Source: Arthrobacter sp. 18067
GTDB taxonomy: Bacteria; Actinomycetota; Actinomycetes; Actinomycetales; Micrococcaceae
Assembly (NCBI RefSeq): GCF_902706295.1
Contig: NZ_CACSJJ010000001.1
Coordinates: 496,001 to 560,000 of the forward strand
DNA length: 64,000 nt
Direction: 5' to 3'
Shown here: positions 17,316 through 26,574 of the stretch, one piece after another
Numbering within the stretch: position 1 is the stretch's first letter
Layout of the letters: each line of letters begins with the position of its first letter
Translations under genes and position numbers: made by a program
The notes under the pieces: generated by a model
What the model was told of the DNA's origin: nothing
What the model saw: only the letters and a program-made list of their open reading frames with translations
Database searches by the model: none

Positions 17316-18395
17316 CTACTGCGTCGACGAAACCGATTCCATGCTCGTAGCGTCCAGAACTCGCAGCAGGTTATCTCCCATCAACTTGGCGAGTTCGGCT
17401 GAGGTCCAACCACGCTCAGCAAGCCGGTCAATTAGCACTGCGAAAGCCGAAGTGTCGTGCAAGCCGTCAGGGAAATCACCGAACCCGTCGTAGTCGCTTC
17501 CCAGACCTATGTGGTCGATGCCAGCGATGTTTCGGGCATGCTCAATATGCTTGACCACGTGCTCGACCGTCACTGGCGGGCGGGGACCATTACGCCCCCC
17601 GTCAAACCAGCTCCTGTATTCCTCATCGAGGAACATTGGCACGAAGGCGACCATAATGACGCCGCCGTTGTCAGCCAAGGAACGGAGAACGTCATCTGGT
17701 ACGTTGCGCGGGTGATCACAGATAGCCCTGCATGAGGAGTGACTGAAGATGACCGGCGCAGAAGAGGTCTTTATCGCATCGCGCATCGTGTCAGGCGAGA
17801 CATGGGAAAGATCGACCAGCACGCCCAGGGCATTCATCTCCCTTACGACCTCCCGGCCAAAGTCAGTGAGTCCACCATGGACCGTGCTATCCGTCGCGGA
17901 ATCAGCCCACGAAGTATTTGAATTGTGTGTCAGGGTCATGTACCTAAGTCCGAGCCGTGCCATCATTCTTAGAACGCCCAGGGAACTGCCGATGCTATGT
18001 CCGCCTTCGGCTCCGAGCAAAGACGCGATACGTCCCTTCTGCCAGATACGTCGAACATCGCCACCTGTGCGGGCAAGCTCAAAGGTCTGCGGATACCGGC
18101 GGATCATCCGGTAGATGAAGTCGATTTGTTCAATCGTGTATTGCACGGCATCTGCTTCAGGTATTTCCCCCGGAGCGTAAACGGACCAGAACTGCGCACC
18201 GACTCCGCCACTGCGCAGCTTTCCGATATCGGTTTGGAAATTGGAGTCCTTCTCGAGCCCGTCGACTGAGTAGTTTGCCGCGCCGCGTGCTGCGTGCGCG
18301 AGATCGTTATGACCGTCGATTAGAGGGGCGAGGTCGAATGCCCTTATGGCCTCAGGATGGCGTAGCGCGGGTGGCCGAGTGTTGGAAGTTTGCAT
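17316..18395 (-). CDS. Peptidase M19 (membrane dipeptidase family)
   Basis: 359 aa. Zinc ligands can be placed: H29 and D31 in DGHND, bridging E130 in GAEGGHS, H198 in VDLSHVS and H219 in FSHSSCRA, plus the GSDYDG motif near residue 300. No signal peptide, so probably cytoplasmic. M19 enzymes hydrolyse dipeptides and characteristically tolerate a D-residue at the C-terminal position. In this cluster it would break imported peptides and free D-amino acids for the succinylation/racemisation steps (inference). The 182-bp gap before it (17134-17315) shows nothing recognisable. Confidence 0.88.
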   Translation of the reverse strand: MQTSNTRPPALRHPEAIRAFDLAPLIDGHNDLAHAARGAANYSVDGLEKDSNFQTDIGKLRSGGVGAQFWSVYAPGEIPEADAVQYTIEQIDFIYRMIRRYPQTFELARTGGDVRRIWQKGRIASLLGAEGGHSIGSSLGVLRMMARLGLRYMTLTHNSNTSWADSATDSTVHGGLTDFGREVVREMNALGVLVDLSHVSPDTMRDAIKTSSAPVIFSHSSCRAICDHPRNVPDDVLRSLADNGGVIMVAFVPMFLDEEYRSWFDGGRNGPRPPVTVEHVVKHIEHARNIAGIDHIGLGSDYDGFGDFPDGLHDTSAFAVLIDRLAERGWTSAELAKLMGDNLLRVLDATSMESVSSTQ

Positions 18396-18419
18396 GATGT
18401 TCCAGTTTCATTGAGGTTC

Positions 18420-18780
18420 GAGTGTTTGTTTGAAGCATTGAAAGGCTGGCCCGTGCAATTTTTGAGAGCGCCGCACCGGCCAGCCGCGCTAGGCACGAGG
18501 GTTGCCGCACAACCGCGTGCCTCCGATTCGATGGTCGCCGGCATGCAGCTCCGCTCATCTCCCGTGATGAGCAGCGAGACGCCGTTCAACGTCTCGACAC
18601 CACAATGCATTCTCAGGATGGAAGAGCCCACGAGGGCTCGTACTATGCCCACCTTCATGTCGAGGCAGCCAGAGCCTGGGCATCATCGGACAGCGGCTCG
18701 CATGCGACAAGGGCGAGCGAGTCCCCAATCGGCTGTGACCGGCGTGCGTTAGCGGCATCAAGACGATTCGGTTGTGCCAT
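18420..18780 (-). pseudogene. Second M20-family hydrolase, degraded
   Basis: Starts well (CCCAGGAGTCACATCC then MAQPNRLDAANARRSQPIGD and LALVACEPLSDDAQALAAS), which parallels residues 17-40 of the intact M20 gene at 13818. It then jumps, in another frame, to a CLDMKVGIVRALVGSSIL segment corresponding to the metal-binding DMKVG motif. Next comes VSLLITGDE, then TIESEARGCAATLV, matching ITGDEE and IESAASECAAVFV of the intact paralogue. The first catalytic region (GHHDTVW) and the whole C-terminal half are missing and frames shift. About 360 bp remain of roughly 1170 bp. It sits between the dipeptidase and S12 genes, so the cluster once had two M20 deacylases. Confidence 0.75.
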
Positions 18781-18844
18781 GGATGTGACTCCTGGGATGT
18801 GTGCTGGGCAGGGCGACTGATGTGGACCTGCCCAGCACAAACGT

Positions 18845-20242
18845 CTAGTCGCTCGTGAGTTTGTACAAGCGGGTGCTGAAGAGGTAAGGGTCTCCGTCGA
18901 TCACGAGATGGGTGAATTCGTGTGACTTACCATCCACTTCAATGAGGAACCTGGTGTTCGACAAAGGAACGACAGGAAATGGTGGAGCTTGCGGCTCACC
19001 GTTGACATCCTCTTTGGCGATGACGGTGAGGTAGTACCGTCCATCTTCTTCGAGGGCCAACTCATAGCGGTTGGATGTCGACTCATACGCCCCCAGAATC
19101 GTTGTCAGGTCGCATGATTCGGCAGGCAACCCGGCCACAGGCTTGGGGCTGGCGAACCCCAGTTCGACACCGATTGCCGTCTCGATCTCCTCAGCCAGTC
19201 CCGAGCCTCCGCGCGAGTTCGTCAACACACCGATCGCCATTTGCAGTTCAGGGAACGTCTGAAGCCGGGCGATCTGCCCGATCGTCGCTCCGCCATGATA
19301 GGCCGACCTCACAGTTCCCCAATCCGATAGAACCCAGCCCAGCCCCCAGGCTTGGTCCACTGTCGAGTCCGCAGTCAGATCAAATTGTGGTGTCCGCATG
19401 AGCTTCGCGGACTCCGCGGACAATATGCGTTCATCACTCAGCGCCAAGCCGTCCCGTAGATGCGCCGCCGCGAATGTCAGTAGCGACGACATGGAGCCTG
19501 TGACGTTACCGGCAGGTCCAAGGGATCGTGGCAGCATCCATCGAGTCGTGGGAATAACCTTGTCTGCTGATGCAGTGTCTGGATTGGCGAGGTGGCCGAC
19601 GGCAGTACTGAACAGCGGCGCCTCCTTCGTCCGTGTAATGACGTGGGTTAGCCCGAGCGGCCGGAGAAGCCTCTCCACGACGACGTCATCCCATGGCTTG
19701 CCACGCAGGACTTCGATGATCCGGCCAGCGACTCCAAATGCCGAGTTGCTGTAGCTTAGATGACCGCCGGGCGGAGTGACGCTGATGGCGGTGGCCAGTT
19801 CATCGACATATTTCTCCAGGTAGTCGTCGTTGTCGCCGGTATCGGTGAACAGGTCTCCATCAATGCCGCTGGTATGCGTGAGGAGTTGGCGGACTGTGAT
19901 CTCTTTGGTGTTCGCGATATCGGCGATGGAGAACGCCGGCAGGATCTCCACCACAGGGGTCTCCAGCGTCAGTTCGCCTTCATCGACGAGCTGCATGATC
20001 AGCGTAGTTGTCCAGACTTTGCTGATGGACCCGTATTGGAAGAGCGTGTCGGGTGTTACCTCAATTCCGGTGGCGAGACTCGTCACGCCCGTGGTCATGA
20101 CACGCAGGTCTGGGCGGCCCTCCCCGTCCAATGCAATCACCCCCACCTGCACACCAGGTACAGAATACTTTTTTGCCAGAGCATCGATCCGGTTTTGCCA
20201 TGCCTGCGAGGCAAGAAAATCGTCGGGGAGTTGAAACGTCAT
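18845..20242 (-). CDS. Serine hydrolase, beta-lactamase/peptidase S12 family
   Basis: 465 aa, no signal peptide. Penicillin-binding-fold motifs: SxxK at S72-K75 (GSISK), YSN at 164-166, and HGG in the YHGGATIGQ segment near residue 325. A C-terminal beta-rich domain of about 110 residues follows (YESTSNRYELALEEDGRYYL), as in D-aminopeptidases and some esterases of the family. S12 members include D-stereospecific aminopeptidases, D-amino-acid amidases and esterases. Its place between an M19 dipeptidase and a peptide importer favours cleavage of D-amino-acid peptides or amides (inference). Ribosome site AAGGATC precedes the ATG. Confidence 0.82.
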   Translation of the reverse strand: MTFQLPDDFLASQAWQNRIDALAKKYSVPGVQVGVIALDGEGRPDLRVMTTGVTSLATGIEVTPDTLFQYGSISKVWTTTLIMQLVDEGELTLETPVVEILPAFSIADIANTKEITVRQLLTHTSGIDGDLFTDTGDNDDYLEKYVDELATAISVTPPGGHLSYSNSAFGVAGRIIEVLRGKPWDDVVVERLLRPLGLTHVITRTKEAPLFSTAVGHLANPDTASADKVIPTTRWMLPRSLGPAGNVTGSMSSLLTFAAAHLRDGLALSDERILSAESAKLMRTPQFDLTADSTVDQAWGLGWVLSDWGTVRSAYHGGATIGQIARLQTFPELQMAIGVLTNSRGGSGLAEEIETAIGVELGFASPKPVAGLPAESCDLTTILGAYESTSNRYELALEEDGRYYLTVIAKEDVNGEPQAPPFPVVPLSNTRFLIEVDGKSHEFTHLVIDGDPYLFSTRLYKLTSD

Positions 20243-20312
20243 TGCTGATCCTTACGTGGGTAGGTGCCATAGAATGTGGCCCGGACTGTGCCGGGTCAAA
20301 GTGCCGCCGTTA

Positions 20313-21893
20313 TTAGCCCGACTGCCGAATCGACCAAGGATCGATCTGGAGTGACCGATTCGCGGTGAACCCACGTGTATAGGTGGTGTTCTTGATCCAT
20401 CCGATGCCGAGGATGTCGGCGTTCGATACCAGTGCGCGCTCGGCAATCTGCCAATCCGGGCACCCTTGGGTGCCGAGTTTGTTGCTGGCCAGAGCCACGT
20501 GCTCGTTGTAGGTGGAGTTATTGATCTTCGAGAAATTGCTCGATGTGGAGCCGCTGAAGAACGGGACGAGCGTCGTCGGGAACGGCGCCCCTACGTACCA
20601 GTCAATGACATCCCAGTCGCCGGTGCCTGAGGACTTCAGATCGTTGAGCACAGCCGTATCGCCACCCCTGAGAGTTACATCCACGCCGAGTTTCTTCCAC
20701 TCATCGGCCAAGAACTCGAACGCTGTGGCCTTTTCAGTGCTGTTTCGGTACAGGAGCTTGATGGACAGCCCCTGTCCGTCTTTGCTTCGAACGCCGCCTG
20801 CTCCGACCTTCCACCCTGCATCGTCCAGTGTTTTCGCAGCTGCGGCGGTATCAAACGCTGGAGCGGACTTGTGCACGTCTTCGATGGCGCAGGTCGTCGG
20901 CTTCCCGCTTAGGAGCGACTGGAATGGTTCGCCCTTGCCGCCGGCCATGATATCGGCCATCGCCTTGGTGTTGGTGCTCTGCACAAGGGCCTTGCGGACA
21001 GCTGGGTCAGAGGCTGGCCTGGAAGCAGCCTGGTTGAAAAACAGCTCCGTTGAGCCGGACTTCAATGGCAACCCGGGGATCCCCTGGGCATCGAGACGGG
21101 CAGCATCTGGTCCCACGACTGTTCCGGTGTTGATGCTGCCTGCCAGCAGCAGGTTGGCCCGCGTGGTGTCATCACTCACTACGGAGACCGTGACGGTTTT
21201 GGGTAGACCGGCAGTCTTGGACGTGGTCCCGTCCGGGCCCCAAGTGTAGTCGTCACGACGGGTCAGCGTGTAACTCTCGCCTGGCTTTACGGCGGACAGG
21301 GTGTAGAGCCCTGTTCCGTCAAACGCGGATGAGTACTTGTCCGGGCTGGCGATCGCTTTGCCGCATGCGATGAACACTTGACCAAGCAATTCGAGGAAGA
21401 ATGAATTCGGTGTCGGGGATGTCACTGTGACTGTCCTTGCCGAGTTGTCCGCTTTGGCCGTCATTCCGACCGGCACAAACGTACCCGACACGGGTGAAGA
21501 ATTCTTGGTATCTGTAATCCAGGTGAAGTTGTCTGCCACAGTCTGCGCGGTCAGTGGCGAACCGTCGCTGCACGTTACGCCGTCTTTGAGCGTAAACGTC
21601 ACTTCCGTTGATGACGCAGTCCATTTCTCCGCCAACCACGGCTTGGGCGTGCCATTGTCATCGACTGTGATGAGGCTGTCGTATCCGAAGGCCATAAGCT
21701 GGCGCGAGTCGGCAAAGGTCGAACCCTGCGGAAACAGGTTTCCAGGATCTGTCGACAGTGCCCAATTAAGGGTGCCATCCGTCACAGCGGCCGCTGGCTG
21801 GCCCGTTCCTGGGCTGCTGCTGGGGCTGCAGGCCGTCAGAACAAGAGCTCCGGCCGCCGCAACGGCGAGAACGGGTAGGTATCGAACCTTCAT
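20313..21893 (-). CDS. Extracellular solute-binding protein, family 5 (lipoprotein)
   Basis: 526 aa from the ATG at 21893, which has AAAGGAAAT upstream; a longer frame to 21971 lacks one. Lipoprotein signal with lipobox LTAC (C22), then a serine/glycine-rich linker. SBP_bac_5 features: GYDSLITVDDNGTPKPWLAE, VTFTLKDGVTCSDGSPLTAQ and FDGTGLYTLS. It is the receptor of the adjacent peptide-type importer. With a dipeptidase, S12 hydrolase and D-amino-acid genes next door, short peptides, possibly peptidoglycan-derived, are the likely ligand (inference). Confidence 0.9.
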   Translation of the reverse strand: MKVRYLPVLAVAAAGALVLTACSPSSSPGTGQPAAAVTDGTLNWALSTDPGNLFPQGSTFADSRQLMAFGYDSLITVDDNGTPKPWLAEKWTASSTEVTFTLKDGVTCSDGSPLTAQTVADNFTWITDTKNSSPVSGTFVPVGMTAKADNSARTVTVTSPTPNSFFLELLGQVFIACGKAIASPDKYSSAFDGTGLYTLSAVKPGESYTLTRRDDYTWGPDGTTSKTAGLPKTVTVSVVSDDTTRANLLLAGSINTGTVVGPDAARLDAQGIPGLPLKSGSTELFFNQAASRPASDPAVRKALVQSTNTKAMADIMAGGKGEPFQSLLSGKPTTCAIEDVHKSAPAFDTAAAAKTLDDAGWKVGAGGVRSKDGQGLSIKLLYRNSTEKATAFEFLADEWKKLGVDVTLRGGDTAVLNDLKSSGTGDWDVIDWYVGAPFPTTLVPFFSGSTSSNFSKINNSTYNEHVALASNKLGTQGCPDWQIAERALVSNADILGIGWIKNTTYTRGFTANRSLQIDPWSIRQSG

Positions 21894-21984
21894 GGTGCTA
21901 TTTCCTTTGTTTGTGCGGGACGTTCGAGTGGGGTGTGGGGTATGTGTGGCCAGGTGCGGCGCGGGTGACACTGCAGCGGGTAGC

Positions 21985-22791
21985 TCACCGATGAGCGGGG
22001 ACGAACAACGGTTTGCCCATCTCGGGGACTGCTTCGATCAGCGCACGAGTCGATGGGTGCTTTGGTGCAGTGAGAATTTCATCGACGGGCCCGAACTCAA
22101 CCAGATCACCCTTGTCCATCACGGCAACGTAGTCACAGGCATATCTGACGACAGCAAGGTTGTGCGAAATGAACAACGCCGTGAAGCCAAGCTCGGACTG
22201 GAGTTTGCGAAAGAGGTTGAGGACTGTTCCTTGTACCGACACATCCAGGGCAGAGGTAATCTCGTCAGCAAGCAACACGGACGGTTTTGCGCCAAGTGCA
22301 CGAGCCAGTGCAACCCGTTGCCTCTGCCCGCCCGACAAACGCCGAGGGTAGTGCCCGGCGTAGGAAGAATCCAGACCCACTAGACCAAGCAATTCCTGCG
22401 TTTCTGCCGCTATCTGACGACGCGAGGGCAGTGGTTGCTTGGATCTGCGGTAGCTGGCATGCAGCCCCTCGGCGATCGAATCTCCGATGGTCATCCGAGG
22501 GTTTAGGGACGAATATGGATCCTGAAAAACCATTTGAACCTGGCTTCGACGCATCCGTCCTGCCCGGTTTGACTGCAACAGAGTACGTCCATCGAGCAGG
22601 ATGTCACCGGAGGTTGCGTGCTCCAGTCCCACTGCCACACGGGCTATTGTGGACTTCCCGGATCCTGACTCGCCCAGAACACCGACTGTACTTCCCTGGG
22701 GAACCATGAAGCTGACGTCCTTGACGGCATGGACGGTTTTGGGTCCGCGTCCGAAATCGACCACCAGGTTGCGAAACTCGAGCGAGCTCAT
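21985..22791 (-). CDS. ABC transporter ATP-binding protein, DppF/OppF-like
   Basis: 268 aa. Walker A GESGSGKST, Q-loop MVFQDPYSSLNP, signature LSGGQRQRVALARALG, Walker B VLLADEITSALD (note DEIT in place of the more usual DEPT) and a C-terminal HPSTRALIEAVPE extension. Single-domain ATPase that would pair with the ATPase half of the fused protein encoded upstream. The start overlaps that gene's stop by 4 bp. The catalytic glutamate is retained despite the proline-to-isoleucine change. Confidence 0.9.
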   Translation of the reverse strand: MSSLEFRNLVVDFGRGPKTVHAVKDVSFMVPQGSTVGVLGESGSGKSTIARVAVGLEHATSGDILLDGRTLLQSNRAGRMRRSQVQMVFQDPYSSLNPRMTIGDSIAEGLHASYRRSKQPLPSRRQIAAETQELLGLVGLDSSYAGHYPRRLSGGQRQRVALARALGAKPSVLLADEITSALDVSVQGTVLNLFRKLQSELGFTALFISHNLAVVRYACDYVAVMDKGDLVEFGPVDEILTAPKHPSTRALIEAVPEMGKPLFVPAHR

Positions 22792-24581
22792 GACTTGTCC
22801 TCCTTCATGAAGTCGGCCACGGTAGCCATCGGGCGCGAACGGTCGGTCGTTAGTGTGGGAATCGAGGCCATCAAAGCCTTCGTGTAGGGGTGAACGGCGC
22901 TCCCTGCGACCAGGTCGGCGCTGGATATGTCTTCCACAATTTCACCGTGGTACATCACCAGAACCCGTTCACAGAATCCGGTCACGAGTGCAATATCGTG
23001 CGAGATGAACATGACCGCTGATCCGTGTTCGACGGCAACGCGGTCCAGGACCTGCATGACCGTTCGCTGAACCGTCGCGTCCAATGCAGTAGTGGGTTCA
23101 TCGGCGATGATGAGCTTCGGTGTTCCCATCAAACCCATGGCAATCATGGCGCGCTGCCGCATACCACCCGAGAATTGGAACGGATACTGGCGGGCCCGCA
23201 TCTTGGGGTTCTGTATACCCACTTCTGCCAGCCTGTCTGTGGCCTGATCGCTGGCCTGTGTTCGAATGGCTCCACCGTGGAGGAAGGCAGTCTCAGCGAC
23301 CTGCGGACCTACGCGGAGCGAGGGATTAAGCGAGGACATTGGGTCTTGGAACACCATTGACATCTTCAGACCCAGGTCAGCGGCATGGGTCGTGACTTCG
23401 CGTTCACTCATTCCGGCGTAGTCGACCCCATCAAATGCGATGGCGTCTGCCTCGACCCTTCCTGGGTATTCGATGAGCTGAGCAACAGCCAGGGCTGTGA
23501 GGCTCTTGCCTGAACCCGACTCCCCGACGATTCCCACACGTTCTCCGCGTGCAATATCGAAACTTACTCCGCGAACCGGTGTTACCCACTTGCCCAAAGC
23601 CGGGAACGACACGTGAAGGTCGCGAACCGATAGAACGTTTTCGGGCTGCGGCGCCACCGCCCTGTCCGGTTCGGGCTTTGCCGAGCGGCTGGGCAAACCG
23701 GCCAGCTTGCGCATCGAGATCACCGGAGTCACACCTAAGGCGCGGCCGATGGTGTCACCGAGCATGGTCAGCACGATTCCGGCCAGGGTCACAGCGATTG
23801 CCGGCGTCAATGCGGCCGCCGGCGACACATACATGCGGGCGAGACCCTCGGACAAAAGACGGCCCCAATCGTACGCAGGAGCCTGCAGACCAATGCCGAG
23901 GAACGACAGTCCTGCCATCGCGGTCAGGCTGCTGGCGGCCGCCATCGTCGCGTTGACGACAATAACGTCAGTGACGCTCGGGATGATGTGCCGGAACAGG
24001 ATCGCTGTCCGCGGCACGCCGAGGACTTTCGCAGCGCTAACGAAATCCCGCCCAACGACGCTCGCCGTCATCGTCTGGCACAGTCTTGCGATGTCCGGCA
24101 CTATGGCCAATCCCAGTGCAAAGACCGCCCCCGTAGCCCCCTGCCCAAAAAAGACCGCAAGAAACAGAACCAGAAGCAGGGCCGGAAACGCCACGAGCAT
24201 GTTGACGACCGCGGTCACGAGTCGGCCGATCCACGGCGGCAGGATGCTCGGAAGGCAGCCCACAATGACGCCCAGTGACACGCCGATAAGGGTTGCCAGC
24301 ATGCCGTACATCAATGATGTGCGCGCGGCTACCAGGGTACGGAGCAGGATGTCGCGGCCAGCAGAATCGGTCCCCAGAAGGTGCTCGGGACTTGGCCCTT
24401 GAGCAATCAGGTCGACGTTGACCTCAGTTGCTTCGGCACCCCAAAGCGCGGGAGCGAAGATGGCCAGCCCGACCAAAAGGACCGTGCCGATAACGGCGAT
24501 GGCTCCTGTCGGTGTCCGCATCTGGTGAACAAATGATCGTATTCGTCGGGTCGCTGGCGCGACGGTAGTGAGTGTAGTCAT
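22788..24581 (-). CDS. Fused ABC permease (DppC-like) and ATP-binding protein (DppD-like)
   Basis: 597 aa. Residues 1-285 are a DppC/OppC permease: first helix at about 26-46, HLLGTDSAGRD at 68-77, EAA-type loop FVSAAKVLGVPRTAILFRHI at about 180-199. A short linker (about 295-315, rich in P, E and A) leads to an ATPase domain at 316-597: Walker A GESGSGKS 353-360, Q-loop in FQDPMSSLNP, signature FSGGMRQR 470-477 and Walker B IIADEPT 491-497. Permease-ATPase fusions are known among actinobacterial peptide importers but are less common than separate subunits. No frame disruption was seen at the join. It starts 8 bp after the DppB-like gene with a GAGGACCC ribosome site. Confidence 0.9.
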   Translation of the reverse strand: MTTLTTVAPATRRIRSFVHQMRTPTGAIAVIGTVLLVGLAIFAPALWGAEATEVNVDLIAQGPSPEHLLGTDSAGRDILLRTLVAARTSLMYGMLATLIGVSLGVIVGCLPSILPPWIGRLVTAVVNMLVAFPALLLVLFLAVFFGQGATGAVFALGLAIVPDIARLCQTMTASVVGRDFVSAAKVLGVPRTAILFRHIIPSVTDVIVVNATMAAASSLTAMAGLSFLGIGLQAPAYDWGRLLSEGLARMYVSPAAALTPAIAVTLAGIVLTMLGDTIGRALGVTPVISMRKLAGLPSRSAKPEPDRAVAPQPENVLSVRDLHVSFPALGKWVTPVRGVSFDIARGERVGIVGESGSGKSLTALAVAQLIEYPGRVEADAIAFDGVDYAGMSEREVTTHAADLGLKMSMVFQDPMSSLNPSLRVGPQVAETAFLHGGAIRTQASDQATDRLAEVGIQNPKMRARQYPFQFSGGMRQRAMIAMGLMGTPKLIIADEPTTALDATVQRTVMQVLDRVAVEHGSAVMFISHDIALVTGFCERVLVMYHGEIVEDISSADLVAGSAVHPYTKALMASIPTLTTDRSRPMATVADFMKEDKS

Positions 24582-24589
24582 CGGGTCCT

Positions 24590-25672
24590 CTAAAGTTTTG
24601 TGATTCGGGAGCGCGGGTCAACCGCCGCAATCAGGAGATCGACCACCAGATTGATCAGCAGTATGAGGACGCCATAGACCATGACGATGCCCTGCACCAG
24701 GGGATAGTCCCGATTCGTGATGGAACCAACCACCACTGGTCCCATTCCCGGCCATGCAAACACCGTTTCGACAAAGACGCTGCCCGCAATCAGCCCGCCA
24801 AACAGCAAGCCCGCGAACGTCAGAGTCGGAGTCACCAGATTCGGCAGTACATGGCGAAAGAAGAGTCGGGACTTCTGCATTCGTTTGGCCCTCCCAGTCC
24901 TGACGTAGTCAGCCTCAAGCACGTTAAATGTTTCGGCACGAACAATTCGGGCCAGGGCGCAAGTAGAGCTAAGCGACAGTGCCAGGACGGGAAGTACGTA
25001 TGACGAAGGACCTGAGCGTCCTGCCACTGGGAAGACCGGGGAGGTGATCGCGAACATGTATATCGAGATGGCCGCAACAACGAACACCGGTGCGACCGTC
25101 AGGAGGCCAGTGACACTGGAGAACATCGCGTCCAGCCACCTGTTGCGGCCGCCGCGTGTCGCTTCACCCATGGCCATGCCCAACGGAATGCCGACCAAGA
25201 GAATCACAATGATCGACAGAACCGAGATCTCCAGCGTTGCTGGCATCCGCTGGGTAATGACGTCAAACACGGGAAGACGAGTGCTATATGACTTTCCGAG
25301 ATCACCGTGGAACAGGTTCTCCCAGAAGTGGAAATACTGCGTGAATACTGACGTGTCCAGGCCGAGTTCCGAGCGCCGGACGGCGATCTGCTCGTCCGTG
25401 GCCTCAGGACCAAGGGAGAGCCGTGCGGGATCTCCTGGCAGCAAGCGCACCATGAGATACGCGGCCGTGACCAGTACAACCACTGAAATCACCAGCCGAA
25501 TCAGGCGTCTGGTCAGATAACTCACCCAAGGATTGGTGCTGGCGGCCTTCTTCGCCGGCGGTGCAACCACATCCACCTGCAAAGGCCCCTCAGAAACCGC
25601 CACGGCGTCTGGGCTATCGGGCGGCGCCGATGAAATCATGTTCTTCATAGAGCCATCGTGGCAGTGTGGCAC
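24590..25672 (-). CDS. ABC transporter permease, DppB-like
   Basis: Up to 360 aa; a start at 25648 (MKNMISSAPPDSPDAVAVSE) is equally possible and neither has a strong ribosome site. After a polar N-terminal extension of about 50 residues, the DppB core begins with SYLTRRLIRLVISVVVLVTA and RLLPGDPARLSLG. It continues through an EAA-type loop (LEADYVRTGRAKRMQKSRLF) and ends INLVVDLLIAAVDPRSRI. First gene of the second peptide-type importer operon. The 250-bp upstream gap to the Lrp gene presumably holds the promoter; I see no convincing gene there. Confidence 0.88.
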   Translation of the reverse strand: MPHCHDGSMKNMISSAPPDSPDAVAVSEGPLQVDVVAPPAKKAASTNPWVSYLTRRLIRLVISVVVLVTAAYLMVRLLPGDPARLSLGPEATDEQIAVRRSELGLDTSVFTQYFHFWENLFHGDLGKSYSTRLPVFDVITQRMPATLEISVLSIIVILLVGIPLGMAMGEATRGGRNRWLDAMFSSVTGLLTVAPVFVVAAISIYMFAITSPVFPVAGRSGPSSYVLPVLALSLSSTCALARIVRAETFNVLEADYVRTGRAKRMQKSRLFFRHVLPNLVTPTLTFAGLLFGGLIAGSVFVETVFAWPGMGPVVVGSITNRDYPLVQGIVMVYGVLILLINLVVDLLIAAVDPRSRITKL

Positions 25673-25923
25673 GGCTCACGTCGTGGGTAATTAGCATCAA
25701 TTTCGAACGTAACTTTAGTGCTTCTGACCAAGATGGTTCCCAGTGCGCAGATACGTCGAACACCGAGGGAACTGGCAGAGACATCCCGCCGGCTGAAGGC
25801 GGAGGGGCAGGACTGGAAGAACCTGATGGACCGCACGCCATCTCAATGGCGGAGGGAACTCAGCAGCACCTGGATGAAAAGAACCCTGGCCCTGCCAAAC
25901 CCCTCAACCATGCGGACGATGGC

Positions 25924-26427
25924 TTAGCCCGGTAGAGCAGTAGATCGTCCCCACCCGGCTTCACTGGTCAAGTGATCCAATAGAGGCTGTACACGGTAGG
26001 GCATGGGAGTGCTGATTGACATTGTCGTGTTGGAATGCCGAACCCCCCGGATTGCGATCATCCGCCCCACGGCTTGCTGCAGCTGGGTGAGTGTTGCGGC
26101 TGCCACTTTGACCAGGAGATCCTCCCTGCCGGCCTGCGTTGTCACCTCAAGAACTTCTGGGATTTCACCTAGAGCGGTGATTACCTGTGCGAGTTGGCGT
26201 TGATCCAGTTCCAGCCCCACGAAAGCCTGGACGGGAAGCCCGGCGGCTTCGAGATCGATGACAGGTTTGTAACCCTTCAATATCCCTAAGTCCTCGAGTC
26301 TCTGAAGACGGGCAACCACGGTATTCCGGGATATCCCGAGCTGCCCGGCCAGCTCGGCAACCCCCGCCCGCGCGTTGATGTTAAGACGCTTCAGCAGCTC
26401 TGAATCAAGGCGATCAATTCTGGTCAT
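25924..26427 (-). CDS. Lrp/AsnC-family transcriptional regulator
   Basis: 167 aa. N-terminal winged HTH: RIDRLDSELLKRLNINARAG, then VAELAGQLGISRNTVVARLQRLEDLGIL. The C-terminal RAM (ligand-binding) domain covers about 65-150 (VQAFVGLELDQRQL, EVTTQAGREDLLVKVA). Divergently transcribed from the branched-chain amino acid operon that starts at 26575, the same arrangement as BkdR and other Lrp-type regulators of bkd genes. It likely senses leucine, valine or isoleucine and controls the operon and itself from the 147-bp AT-richer intergenic region (inference). Confidence 0.9.
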   Translation of the reverse strand: MTRIDRLDSELLKRLNINARAGVAELAGQLGISRNTVVARLQRLEDLGILKGYKPVIDLEAAGLPVQAFVGLELDQRQLAQVITALGEIPEVLEVTTQAGREDLLVKVAAATLTQLQQAVGRMIAIRGVRHSNTTMSISTPMPYRVQPLLDHLTSEAGWGRSTALPG

Positions 26428-26574
26428 AATGTCAAGAAGCCTTCCTGGTTGAATAAATCACATTGGCGAGATGTGCAGTTGTTGGCAATTGAGTTGACCA
26501 TATCAAGTCGTAGATTGACAGTTAGTCCAACATATCCGTTCGTTTCCCTTGGACTACCTGACAGAGGAGCCAGC

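Noticed and set aside
25666-25935. Open frame of about 89 codons between the DppB and Lrp genes
   Set aside because: No ribosome site, no recognisable family, and it lies in the likely promoter region.
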